From Isoetes taiwanensis (lineage: Eukaryota; Streptophyta; Lycopodiopsida; Isoetales; Isoetaceae): a stretch of DNA of 64,000 nt. Position 1 is the stretch's first letter, and every line of letters starts with the position of its first letter. Made by a program: the position numbers and the translations under genes. Below, in pieces: positions 10,190-21,163 of the stretch. The stretch covers positions 12,963,525-13,027,524 of the forward strand of contig JAJEKV010000017.1 in assembly GCA_021234155.1 (NCBI GenBank), in the 5' to 3' direction. The notes under the pieces are model-generated. The model was not told where the DNA came from. It did not search any database and was given only the letters and a program-made list of their open reading frames with translations.

Positions 10190-11030
10190 AAACTTACTAG
10201 AACAACAAAGATCAAAGGAGAAAGAATCAAAATCGAAATCCAAGCTTAAAATCCAAGCTTTTACAAATCTGTCACTTGTTATTTGTATAACCTGGATGTT
10301 TATACAGTGACATACTTGGCCAAACCTGGCTCGTTAACAAGGCAGCAGACCATAAATGCTCCTTACTACTCATAAGCTATAATAGATGAAGCCTCTGTGA
10401 ATTTATGAGAAAACGAACATAAAGAATATTATTTACTTGGGTACTGGATTAAAATACTCGCCTCTTTATCTATTGTTCTAAAAATAGAAACATCACCAGT
10501 TCAAAGCCCTACAGGAGCAAATACTCCTGTTAGATATTCAGGTTTAGGCCAGCAGTAGTTAGATATCCACAAAATAATCTCAAACATAAACCATAATATT
10601 TGAGGCTTAGCTATTTATTCGCCTGCAATCAGACATGCATAAGCCTTCTTAACTACTTAGGAATGTTATAAGCGCTTCCTTGTAACATGCTATAGCATTT
10701 AAGCTATAAAGTTTAAGCAACTAAACTGTATTTATCAATTAAGTTTTCAAGGATAGCACACAACCACGAATTTCATTTTAGAGATACTTGCACCTCATGT
10801 CATTTGATCAGATAAAGGTTGCAGTAGGATGCAAGATTCTTCCTATGGATATTCACACAGAATAGCAGGAAACCTTTTCCATATATTTGCAATAAGCCAT
10901 ATTTACAGACCCTGTATATTTAAATTCGTTGCTATTGGAAGAGACATGGCCACCTTATCTCTATCAGACTTGGTAAGATCATCTTCTCTATTATCTGTGT
11001 AGCTTGCTTATATAAGAAAGACTGTAATGT
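10190..11030. other. AT-rich sequence without recognisable gene
   Basis: A short tRNA B-box-like GTTCAAAGCCC occurs near 10500 and a small CAGGAG/CTCCTG hairpin near 10515, but no complete tRNA cloverleaf can be drawn. Nothing else is seen. Confidence 0.35.
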
Positions 11031-11039
11031 TTTGTATCA

Positions 11040-11270
11040 TACCTGCATTTCCTCATCACCTGAGTCTACACCTTCGTCAAACTGTGTTTCTGGGAAATAA
11101 GGCTCATTGCTAATGTTTTCCCTATAATAACCAGTCTGCTTTCTAGTAAATCCTCCATCTCTTTTTGCTACATAGCCTCCTGCTCCACCATCACTGTGTC
11201 CACGCTTGGCTTCATAGCCATGTCCTCCACAAAGCTTCCAGTCTACAAATTTCTGCACCAAAGGAGCACT
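11040..11270 (-). CDS. Unidentified Gly/Arg-rich exon
   Basis: Minus-strand open frame preceded by an acceptor-like TTTGGTGCAG and ending at a good donor (CAG|GTATGA). The peptide is Gly/Lys/Arg rich (KRDGGFTRKQTGYYREN) and ends acidic (FDEGVDSGDEEMQ). It resembles the end of the frame at 13680-13380: both have GY-R, a P-F/P-TQ-DE run and a terminal Gln at the splice donor. They may be duplicated exons of one gene or parts of two tandem paralogues. No domain is recognised. An intact transcript could not be assembled. Confidence 0.35.
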
Positions 11271-11399
11271 CTATTTTGCTCCGTTTGGAGTTCTACTTCC
11301 TCCTTTGAATTGTCTGCCAGACCTCTAAGTCCATCATGTATAGCATACACAATGCATTCTCCATCTCATCTTTGCTAGCTAGTTGCAAATGATAAAGGC

Positions 11400-11532
11400 C
11401 TTCTCTACCAAATGGTAAGAAGCAAAATCTGACATTGACATTCCTTCTCATGGCCGCGTCCCTTGGACAATTCGGCAGGGCTGCATCCCTTTGGACAATT
11501 CGACATCACTATTATGGAAAGCAGATGCTCAG
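11400..11532. other. Short unassigned stretch
   Basis: Contains two diverged copies of TTGGACAATTCG (near 11463 and 11494). No gene is seen. Confidence 0.3.
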
Positions 11533-12222
11533 AAAATAGAATAGAATAGAGTTTTTATCGTCCACGGAGACCAATTGGCCTATGGGACCCAAACAGGAGG
11601 TGCAGCAAGTGTATTACCATCCGGGTTAAAAAAACCCCCTCCCCACCCTAAAGGGTTGTTTGGGGGGGAAAACCGTGACAGGAATAGGTTTGCTGTCAAA
11701 CTATACAAATACAAATACAAATATAGACATAAATATGTACATGTATCAGGTAAATGCCCGAGGACCGAGCTGATCTCCGCGATCCATGATCTCTTGAATG
11801 TATGAGCCCAACCTCCGTACCGAGCTTGTGCTCAGCATCTCATGCAGGGGCTGGCCAGGACGGACCAGCTCAGCATAGCGTATCCGAATATCATCATATG
11901 CCGGACAACTCTGAAGGATGTGGGATTTGTCTTCCATAGCTCTAACCTGGCAGCGTTGACAAAGCCTCTCATGACGCAGCTCCCCAACCCATCTCCCTGT
12001 CTCAATCCGGAGATGGTGTGCACCTGTGCGGATAGAGGCAATGGATCTGCGCTTTTTCATTGGTAGATGACTGCGCATGTAGCATTGCGGGCGCCGCTCC
12101 AACATGGGATTTATGTGGCATTGATAATGTGCCGTCTTGACCTGTTCAAGGGTGATGGCATCCCATAGCTTACTGAGGAAGCCAGACCTATATCTAGCTC
12201 TTATGTACATATACAACAAGAA
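11533..12222 (-). mobile_element. LINE family 2, 5'-truncated 3' end
   Basis: Minus-strand element whose open frame (12219-11746, 157 codons) gives the C-terminal domain of a non-LTR polyprotein. It contains a CX2C...HX4C zinc-like motif (CQRCQVRAMEDKSHILQSC), then PAYDDIRIRYAELVRPGQPL. The same text occurs at 24812-25162. The 3' untranslated region is also shared, including GGACGATAAAAA near the end. The element ends in a short pentamer microsatellite (ATTCT)n on the minus strand instead of poly(A). It is 5'-truncated at about 12222, as usual for LINEs. Confidence 0.85.
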
Positions 12223-12537
12223 GCCAAAAATCTATGCATATGTTTAATCATTTAAGACTGCAGGCCTGCATACCACCATGCAATACCATCACAAAGGTGT
12301 ACAAGGTTCCCAGCAATAGGATCTGCCTGGGCCAGTTGGATCTATATTTTTTGTTATATTCCTGTGACTGCCTTGTATTAACTAATAGTCTCATTATTAT
12401 TAAATGCGTTTTTAGAGCTAAAACTTCTAAAAAACGTAAGCAGATCTAGAATAGAACCAAGTTCTTTTCTATAGCAGTGCCATAAAAAATTATTACCAGA
12501 TCATATCTAAGAAACCATTAAAGCATTAAAGCCATCA

Positions 12538-12741
12538 AACCTTGTTAGGACGCTTTAGGCCACTTGGCATGTTGTTGGAGTCGATCAATATTGTAGCAGA
12601 TTGCAAAACCTTGTTAATATTATCCTTATCATTGCATTGACCTTGAGCTGAAGCCATGGACACTTCCTGCTTTAAGTTCTTGCCAGCACAAGCCATTTCG
12701 AGTATGATCAAGATAAATATCATGGCCGTTGTTGCTTTCAA
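12538..12741 (-). CDS. Small unidentified frame with signal-peptide-like start
   Basis: A 68-codon minus-strand frame begins MKATTAMIFILIILEMACAG, which looks like a signal peptide or membrane anchor. It continues with a hydrophilic stretch and runs into CAAG|GTTTGA, a possible donor site near 12540. I do not recognise the protein. It could be an exon of the same locus as the frames at 11.1 and 13.5 kb, or a chance frame. Confidence 0.25.
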
Positions 12742-13379
12742 GTATAGCGGTTTCCTCTCACAGTAGCAATTATATGCTTTTCTTGCTTCTCATGAGCAGC
12801 GAAAGCAGATGGTCAGAGCAATACATAGGCCCTGCACAATACAATTCTATCCTATCCTTTCTTATAAATGAAACTCTAGATAAGTATGCATGGATAATAC
12901 CGTCAGTTCCAAATAGGTGCAGCAAATAGCATTCCATTGAAATAGTACAGGTTCTCACGTTGCCTCCGGTATAAGCCAGCCATGCCATCATTTTGATGTA
13001 TAAGTTCCTCGAGCATTTTGCCCTAAAATGTTAGATTCCAACGAGCCAAAAATTACATAGTCCACCACAATTGGTGAATTGTCATAGATTGAAAATTTTA
13101 ACTAGCAAAACCATGTCATCCCAAATTAATTGAGGTAGCAACAACCCTGGTGCTTGCCCAATATTTTCAAACTTACCAAATGTTTTATAACAAGTCCATG
13201 ATGCGATATTGTTAAAGCAATGTCTAAGCCATATATAACCAAGCATTTAAAACCATTATAACCAAATTGCTATAGGGTAATTCTAAGCAACATACAACTC
13301 TCAAATCTTCAAGAGTACCAAATGGACTCATTAAATCTGACTAATAATAATTTAAAAAAAAAAAAAAAAAAAAAAAACC

Positions 13380-13686
13380 TGATAAGTGTCTTGATCTGAA
13401 ACATATCTTTCATCCTCCTGAGTTTTAGGGACAAAAGTTGGGTCATCGTAATTGCGGCCATAGCCACCACGTCCATATCCACTGTTCCTCTTTTGAATTT
13501 TTGTCCTTGATTTCCAGAATACCTTCTTTTAGAGTCGAGACCACCACCTCTGCCATACCTTTCCATTTCTGAATCTCTCACAGAAAGCAAGCAAAACTCT
13601 ATCTCTCTATCTAAGACCAAGTTGTTCAGGCCCTCATCTTCAGAGCTAGAACTATGAGAGAAGTCTGCCATACCTAATGTCTTCAA
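13380..13686 (-). pseudogene. Unidentified Gly/Arg-rich first exon, one frameshift
   Basis: Minus-strand frame starting at MADFSHSSSSEDEGLNNL (start about 13671). It is Ser/Glu rich and then Gly/Arg rich (RYGRGGGLDSKRRYSGNQ). Near 13490 the natural continuation moves to another frame (NSGYGRGGYGRNYDDPTF) and runs to CAG at 13381, followed by GT and a T-rich intron start. The one-base shift would inactivate the gene unless it is an assembly error. The end resembles the exon at 11.04-11.27 kb. Family unknown; an RNA-associated RG-rich protein is a guess from composition only. Confidence 0.4.
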
Positions 13687-13699
13687 AGATTTAGAATCT

Positions 13700-14500
13700 T
13701 AGCCAATCGGATCTTTAGGGTCAATATCCGGCATCCGCCCAAATTGCCGCCAAGGTAGAAACTTTTTTTTTTTTGGGGGGGGAGGGGGGGTGATACTGTC
13801 CCTATAAAAGCCTTTGTCAGATTCACTGCAATAAAAGTATTCCAGGTAGAAAATCCAGAGTATAAAATAAAGGACGATTTACTGCACTCAATCAATCCAG
13901 GCTAGATAAAGCCAGGGCATCAATACGTCAGAACACAGTCTATACCAGAAGCCTGCAACACTTTCGGATGATCTGTACTTAACTCCAGCCGATTTTCAGC
14001 AAGAACAAAAAATAAAACCATCACGGCATTTTCACATGTGCTGGCCTGAAATCTTTATCTGTTGTGTTTCCTGCTGTTTCCAAGCCATCGACCTGTTAAT
14101 TTATAATTATGGTCTAATTGTCGGTGTTGCTTGACACGTACCCATCTCATGCCAATTCTTTCTTGACATGACCAATCATCCTAACAATTATTACACAAAC
14201 GAGGCGCGCCACTTGAAAAAGCTACAAGAATCTCCAAAAGCTTCGAAAATCTCTGGCGCTCTACTTGAATATGTAGCATAATGACAGGGGGTTTTTTTTG
14301 TGTTTTTGTACGCTTTTCACAAAGGTTTTCCTAAGATTTCATGGCGTATTCAAATAGATGTACTAATGCGTACATCTAGAGTGCACCATTTCTTAGTCGT
14401 TGATTTAGCTTTTTTTTTTCAATGGTCCAACATCCAAGGGCTCACAACAAAAGCCCTCTTTTTATTTAGCGGCTGAACATGCAAGCCTTGTGGATAGCAT
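13700..14500. other. Intergenic, low-complexity tracts
   Basis: Holds a T-run followed by a G-run near 13763-13790 and homopolymer T tracts near 14292 and 14412. No gene or element recognised. Confidence 0.4.
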
Positions 14501-14604
14501 TTCAGGGCATTCTTGCAAAAAAGTAATGTTCTTGTGATCAGACAGATTTGGAGTGGAAGGCTTAGTGCTTTAATGCAGAGGATGATGCGGCCGGATGTGC
14601 CGTA

Positions 14605-14973
14605 CTATTCAAAGTTTCCATGGCATTCCGGCGCCAAAGCATTTCTTTCGAAGTTTTTTCCAAGGTATGGGTGTACCCGTTTCACTTTCCGTTTCTCGAG
14701 ATCTAAACCCCGTTTTCTTTTTATTTTACTCAAACTCCCCGTGGGTTCTATCAATACTGCACCATTTGGCAATGGCTTCGAGCGCTTATCATCTCTTCTA
14801 TCAATGCCACCATTTTGCTTTTCTTGTTTTTCTTCATTATCCCAAGTTTGGCGACCAAGATTCTTGACCTTTTCATTTGTCTGTGTCGTCCTAGCATTAT
14901 TTAGCTCCACATCTGCCACGTTTTCTGAACTGAACAATGCATTGAACTGTTCACGTTTATTCTGTCTTGACAT
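14605..14973 (-). CDS. Hypothetical basic hydrophilic protein
   Basis: A 122-codon minus-strand frame with ATG at 14971-14973. Composition is Lys/Arg/Asn/Glu rich with no hydrophobic segment (for example KIKRKRGLDLEKRKVKR). No family is recognised. The opposite strand is also open over the same span, which weakens the case for either reading. I prefer the minus reading because its composition is more protein-like. Confidence 0.25.
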   Translation of the reverse strand: MSRQNKREQFNALFSSENVADVELNNARTTQTNEKVKNLGRQTWDNEEKQEKQNGGIDRRDDKRSKPLPNGAVLIEPTGSLSKIKRKRGLDLEKRKVKRVHPYLGKNFERNALAPECHGNFE

Positions 14974-14979
14974 CTGCTT

Positions 14980-16265
14980 TGATTTCCATTCTTGAGGGGC
15001 AAGGCAGTTTTCATGCGGTTTTTTTTTTCCATGGAAGGCAGCCCTTGCGAAATTCCTTCCGGCTCCCTCTGAACCAATTCAACAAGGCCGACTGCACAGA
15101 ATCGGCTCCTACAAGCAATTTAGGTATTCCAGTGGGCCTTCAACTTAGGGTTCCAATTCCTATGTGCTACAGTATGCTTTTGTGTTCAGGTGAGAAAAGG
15201 CAGCCGAAGCAGATTTATTATGCTACATGTTTATATTGCTTTTTTTCCACGATTATGGTTCCAGGGTTTCAGATTCGGCATCTGTTTAGTGGCAATAGGC
15301 AACACCAAAGCAGACGAAGATACTTTAGTATTTAATCAAAGAAAGATCGTCTTTGCAACTAAAGCAGTAATCTTTGATTGCCATTTGTAGATAATACTCC
15401 ACTAGCAGCATCCGGTAGTGCCGATAGTACCTATCTCTTTTTATATCCAGCAGATCTCTTTACTCCAGAAAATATTTTGCCCCAAAACAGAGATTCAATG
15501 TGAAATGTTTGTCATACCTTCTTTTAATATTCTATGCTATCCTAGATGCCTTGGAAGCTACAAACTCCTGAATTCAAGTCTGCATTTCTCCAAGTTTCTT
15601 TAGCTCTTTGCACTGATCCTGATCAATTTACAAAACTCTTTCCTTTACAATCTGCTAGGAAGTTCAAGTCATTATCAGGTTAAGCATTCATGTAGCAGCT
15701 GCAAAAATATATTACATGCAGCAAATAGTGGATCGTGTATGTCCTTGGTTTTGTTTTTTGGTTTTTTGTTTTTTGGTTGTTTTAAGATTCTCACAGCTCC
15801 AAATAATGCTTCATCATTCACATACACCTGCGATAAGCTTTTTTTTAGTCATGCTACCATATCGAAGAAATTCCATTTTTTTTCATCATGTTATTGTAAT
15901 ATCATCTTCATCTTTGTGCAGAAAATTGTGGCCTGCCTTCTGAAGTCCAGATATGAAGCTTTTAATGTTCAATTTTTTGCATTTCTTCATGTCTCTATGA
16001 GAAGCAAATATATTGGCGATCTTTGGAGAGGTCTGCATCGCGGACAATGCTCTGAGATGCTCATGCTACTAACTTCCTACTCATCACCGGTTATTGATAT
16101 GAACCCTTTGCGGTATAAATTATGGGCATCTCGCAACATCTCAAGCGAAGAATCCGCGATCGGCAAGTTGGAACAATGGGACATCACTAAAGTTGCCTTT
16201 GTTTCTAGTTGCTTCTCATCTCAAAGATATTTTTTCTTGTCTACTTTCTAGCTAATAGTGACACT
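14980..16265. other. Unassigned region with scattered weak frames
   Basis: Plus-strand frames exist (for example 15739-16251) but show no domain. A possible splice donor CAG|GTGAGA lies at 15188-15196. A non-coding transcript or a decayed gene is possible; nothing firm. Confidence 0.3.
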
Positions 16266-16275
16266 TATTTTATCA

Positions 16276-16411
16276 TAATATGATATATTGTCCTGTTTCT
16301 TGGCCTACATATTGCTTTTGTTTAATATGATACATTGTCCTGTTTCTTGGCCTACATATTTGTTTAATATGATACATTGTCCTGTTTCTTGGCCTACATA
16401 TTGCTTTTGTT
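16276..16411. repeat. Tandem repeat, three units of 43-50 bp
   Basis: The core ATTGTCCTGTTTCTTGGCC followed by TACATATT occurs three times at about 16288, 16334 and 16377. Spacing is roughly 46 and 43 bp, one unit lacking the GCTTT segment. Confidence 0.85.
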
Positions 16412-16609
16412 AGGGCCGGAAGGGCCCAATTTTTTTGTAATGTAACAACTAGCATGTAACAACCATTAAACTAATTTACATAGACCATTATGCTCAATAT
16501 TCTTAAATAAAAATCCCTCGTATAATATCAATTTATTTCTGTATAATGTAATGACTTGTGTTTGTTTTTGCCCCGAAGGGGCAAAAAATTTTTTAACCTA
16601 TAACACAAA

Positions 16610-16977
16610 CCATTACATTACACGCCTTAAAATTAAATTCCCCCATAAACCCCCTTTTGTTTGGGTGCATATTCACACGGGGTGACGAGGGCGTGAGAGC
16701 CCCCAGTAATTATGTTTTGCACGTATAAAATCAACACCATATAGTATATTGCCTGAAATCTTATAGTATTTTGCAAATCTTGTTATACAGTATAACAAAT
16801 TCTATACATCCATACCCCACAAATGAGGAACTTTGTGTACGGTGTAGATTAAGGAATAAGGGGTGAATATGCCTATCCAACAGCTCTCGTTGCCCGGAGT
16901 CACCCCCCGTGTGAATATGCACCCAAACAAAAGGGGGTTTAAGGGGGAATTTAATTTTAAGGCGTGTAATGTAATGG
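16610..16977. mobile_element. MITE-like element with ~77-bp terminal inverted repeats
   Basis: The left arm (16610-16686) starts CCATTACATTACACGCC. It is matched in inverted orientation by the right arm (16899-16977), which ends GGCGTGTAATGTAATGG. Mismatches are few along the whole arm, including the CCCCCTTTTGTTTGGGTGCA block. The total is 368 bp with no coding capacity. Flanking target duplications are not obvious. A related internal sequence occurs at about 60.6 kb. Confidence 0.8.
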
Positions 16978-17160
16978 TATCAAACGAGAGAGAATGCCAA
17001 GCTGGTTAGAAAATGTAAAGGTCAGATCCATGACGCCTAGCCCCTTGGCGTCAAGACGATGCCATAGCCAGAGCTTGGCCAGACAAAAAAATCTGAACAA
17101 GCCGAAAATACCCCACACCAAATTTTACATTACGCCAATGCCTAGGTGTCACAAATTTTG

Positions 17161-17208
17161 GTTAGAAAATTGGCCTCTGTGCATCTGCTCGTCAGCCAAT
17201 TTTCTAGG
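17161..17208. repeat. Short hairpin
   Basis: TTAGAAAATTGGC at 17162 pairs with GCCAATTTTCTAG at 17195, stem 12-13 bp with a loop of about 20 nt. Confidence 0.6.
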
Positions 17209-17209
17209 C

Positions 17210-18480
17210 CAGAATCTATTTTCTTGTATACGAAAAGCTCACTCCATGACTTGCCATATGCTTGGATCACCTGAAGCTTGAAAACTCTACTATAGAACAA
17301 ATATTATGCAAGAAGATAGATGCCTAAAGCTCAAGAAATCATGGTCTAAGAATGATCCCACATAAACAATGGCCTGAAAAAAATCAATCTCAACCCTCCC
17401 TAGTTTGCAACAAAAAATGCTCGCAGACCCACCGAGATACGATAAAAAACTCCAGTGGATAAATCATGGCACATCATCAGTACAAAGGAACGTTTTTAAA
17501 AGTACTTAAGACAATTGTGGCAGGCCCAAGTCTTCCACCCGTTAAAGCCTCCATTAATCCGATCTATTTTCTCCTAAACTCTAAGAATCTATTGTTTAAA
17601 TTTGGTTTTTCAGGCGTGCCGAAAACTTTTTGGATTTTTTCCTCAGATTGGTTTCCCTAAGGTTTAGGGGTTTTTCTTTACCGAAAAAGTTTTCCGATGA
17701 GCTAAAAATAAGAAACAGAAAATAGGGCTTTCCTATGATTTTCGAAACAGAAAATAGGGCTTTCCTATGATTTTCGAATTGGAGAACTTTCTTTTTGGAG
17801 ATCGGGTTGTAGGTGTGGGATGCGTGCAGCTGCCGACAGATAGATGGGGATGGTGGAGGGTTGCATACGCACGAAAAATTCCGATGATGGCAGAGTTGAG
17901 TTTTCTTGCTTTGCATGCTCTATATTGGTTGCATCCAGAACTTCTGGATTTTCGTCATGGATTGCATGCTCCCGACTTTCAGAAGCCTATACTTCGATGT
18001 ATTCGTCTCTTTAAAGCGCAGCTATTATTGTCAAGAATCCATCCACCGTTGCATGGACTCACATCGACTCACAGGTTGTAGGTTGGAATTTTTATAACAA
18101 GTGGCCATCATGTTTTTGCAGCTCAGGTAAATGTTCAGTAATGTTCAATGCGTTTTGACATTTATCCAGCATGTACTTATAGGTATGAAGCTCTCATCAA
18201 CGGGGTCCCATCCCATGTACTCAATTTATGGTTCCGCTGCCATCCTTAATATAACAGAGAAGACATGTAGAGCGATTTATCAAATTCAAGAACATGCATT
18301 GATTTGCATATTATTTAGCTGTTCAGATCGTTGATTTGTCGACACTCAGTATAAATGAGACAGGAATTGGTTGGTAATACTCTCCATCAAGAATTTAGAT
18401 AGGGATATATTCCAAATCTTTGTATAACAGAAAGTAATTCATGTAGAGAAGGATTGGAGTGAGTAGTGTCAGTAATTGTT
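17210..18480. other. Intergenic, no recognised gene
   Basis: A 30-bp block containing GGGCTTTCCTATGATTTTCG is repeated at 17726 and 17757. The T-rich stretch 17590-17700 resembles 62025-62130, suggesting a diverged dispersed repeat. No domain is seen in the short frames. Confidence 0.35.
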
Positions 18481-18803
18481 GGAACATAAAATTCTTACGA
18501 TTCAGCTAACAATTTTATTTTCATGTTCGAGCAGGCAGGAAGCTTTACAAGAGCACTGCATACACCATCATGGTACTACATCTAACTCAATATGAACCCC
18601 TTGCTCTAAGCACCAATTGTATCTCTACATTTTAAATGGAACTGATAATTCTCACGATTCCCCTAATAGTATTATTTTTCATGCTCTAGCAGGCAGGAAG
18701 CTTCACAAATGCACTGCATACACCGTCATCTACTTTGGTATTGCACCTAAGTCAGCAAGAACCTTGCTGTAAGTAGCAATCATATCTCTACATATTGAAC
18801 GGG
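18481..18803. repeat. Tandem duplication, unit about 157 bp
   Basis: Copies at 18481 and 18638 share GCAGGCAGGAAGCTT, GCACTGCATACACC and ATATCTCTACAT-type ends, moderately diverged. Confidence 0.75.
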
Positions 18804-19755
18804 CAATAATGTCCCCGTCTTGATATTTAAAGCAGAATTAACCAAAAGTGGAAGAAACAAACCTGGAGCTTTGTATTAGTTTTAGAAGCCACTATACAAG
18901 CGGCCTCATCTAGGAGCTACAATTTCACACACTGCAGGCCAAGCATGATTATCAACCTATTTTTATGGTTTCTCGATCGTTCTTTACCATTACAGAAATT
19001 CCCATGATCTGAGGAAATTATTAGCTGAGATCTTTAACATGTGATATCTGTTCAGAGTTAGAATGCATGCTAACAATGTTTATGTAGATGATTATGCTCA
19101 ATCAAACAAGAAGTACAATAGAGATGGTTGTGTTGAGAAGGGCAGAATTAGAAATGGATAAGACAAACATATGGAATTGCTGATGGGAAAATGCATTTGG
19201 CTATTGAGGTCCTAATGTAATTCGTTCCGAACCTGCAGATACCTCACATGGCAAGTGCATAGACAACAACTAATTCCAGTAATGTGATGCGAGAGGAGAG
19301 CTTCATTTCATAGTTACTATAAGATGCTTTAGCAGAAATAAGGTTGTGTTGCAAGTAGTACAAACTCTTATTACCTGCATGTTTGCATAAAGGTAGCTAG
19401 AGCACCTAGAAATAGATGTAACTGGACAAAAGATGAGAAACATGATTTGTATCTGTATTTGGCATACATGGCAAATAATTCAAAGCAAGTAGAACCTACA
19501 AGTTGGGACTACAGCAAAGCACAAGAAATAAATTCTAAGCATTAGAATTGAGTGTTAAAAGGAAAACTAGAAAAACTTAAGCATCCTAACTCCCTTTTAC
19601 ATCTAGGCAACATCAAAGCTCTTGTGAGGAACCGGGGAATCAAATTAACATTAACAGTCTAGATTCAACTAATCATATATTGCAAGTTATCTTGGGGCTT
19701 ACATTCCAGTGCTTGAATTAGAGCACTCCAGTGGAGCACTCGAGTTTATACGCAT

Positions 19756-20261
19756 ACATTTTGTAAGTATACACTTGGGGGCATTAGGAAAATTCATAGA
19801 ATAGCAAGGCAGATGCCACATCACTCCATTTTCCATGATATACATGGAAAACGTCTAATGCTCTCTCATAAACAATAGGACTTCCTAACAAATACTCTCA
19901 AACAACCATCATTTGTCCTTAGCTAAACAACTCCATTTTCTACTCACCATTTATGCCCTTCATAATGGTTAGAAGCACAAAATGTGCACTTCTCCTAACT
20001 CGCCTCTTACATTTCGTAAGTATACACTTGAGGGCATTAGGAAAATTCATAGAATAGCAAGGTAGATGCCACATCACTGCATTTTCCATGATATACATAG
20101 AAAATTTCTTATGCTCTCTCACAAACAATAGAATTCCCTAACAAATACTCTCAAACAACCATAATTTGTCTTCGTCCAAATAACTTCGTCTTCTATTCAC
20201 AATTTATGCCCTTCATAATGGTTAGAAGCACAAAATGTAAACTTCTCCTAACTCACCTCTT
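19756..20261. repeat. Tandem duplication, unit 253 bp
   Basis: Two copies, 19756-20008 and 20009-20261. Both start ACATTT-GTAAGTATACACTTG and both carry CAATTTATGCCCTTCATAAT-type text near their ends. They sit about 350 bp upstream of a Helitron 3' terminus and may be internal to that element. Confidence 0.85.
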
Positions 20262-20587
20262 ATCAACAGAAACATCAACTAAATGCCCATCTATATCTAC
20301 ATGACATACAACATTAGACAACAATATCTTTAAAGCCCATCAACGTCAACACCATGAATCCAAATAATTTTGTAACTAGATTTTTGTTCATTATAATTTT
20401 ATAATCTCCAATCTATGAATCTCTCTTTCTCCATTATGTTAGTCTGCAGTATGGAGTCACTTGCATTGTGAAATGTGCAAGGGTTGAAATCAGCTAGCCT
20501 AATGTGGAGCATATTTGCGCATCCTCTCTTGGTTCGCCTTCAAATATAGTTAGGCATTGCACATATGTCTACATAAAATTGTATTTA

Positions 20588-20617
20588 TGCCCGGCAATGC
20601 CGGGCACCCGTTACTAG
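20588..20617 (+). mobile_element. Helitron 3' terminus (non-autonomous element)
   Basis: The stem TGCCCGGC pairs with GCCGGGCA across a 3-nt loop (20588-20606). Eight to eleven bases later comes CTAG at 20614-20617, followed by T. A GC-rich terminal hairpin plus CTRR inserted before T is the defining Helitron 3' end. The 5' TC terminus was not located, so element length is unknown. No Rep/helicase sequence lies directly upstream, so it would be non-autonomous and could include the 253-bp tandem repeat. Confidence 0.7.
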
Positions 20618-20619
20618 TT

Positions 20620-21163
20620 TTGATTAATTTTGATTTTTGGATAATCGAACAATAGACATATAGCAAAAAAAAAAAAAATGACAGGGCATTTCTATATTCC
20701 TAGCCTTTCAAATGACGTGGGTCTTGTAGTTGCCCTTCTATATGATGAGCAATTGCCCAAGTGCTGCCCTTCCTTTGTCATAAAAAAAAAGTTTTTACCT
20801 GTTTTGAGGGGCAAAAGAAATCCCAAGAACAGGCATGAAAGCTATCAAATTCCAGCCTGGAGGCAACGGGAATAAGTGCAAAAATGCATCTCAGATTTTG
20901 ATGACATGGCAAGGAAACCAAGCTGCAACAATCACCTAATGGGGATGTGCCCTTAGACATTTAGTTCAGCTCACCAAAACATTATGGTGGTAAGTGTTAA
21001 AGCATTAACATAACGATGGCATAAAGCAAGTATCGGAGGAATCCATGTTTAAGGAGGTGAAGACAAAACAAATCGGCAACCGTTGATGCAATAATAAATC
21101 CAAAATATTGTGCAAAGCCCTTGAAATGGAAGACGTTGGAACTAGTTTCTTGCCAAAATCGAA
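20620..21163 (+). promoter_or_regulatory. Upstream region of the NAT gene
   Basis: Sequence between the Helitron 3' end and the NAT start codon. It should contain the promoter and 5' leader, but no convincing TATA box or other element was identified. The Helitron end lies only about 550 bp upstream of the ATG. Confidence 0.35.

Noticed and set aside
10436-10520. tRNA gene on the plus strand
   Set aside because: Only a B-box-like GTTCAAAGCCC is convincing; no cloverleaf forms.
15739-16251. 170-codon plus-strand frame
   Set aside because: Biased composition, no domain, T-rich first half. Kept only as part of an unassigned region.
16276-16411. CRISPR-like array
   Set aside because: Three tandem units with no regular spacers, in a plant genome; a simple tandem repeat.
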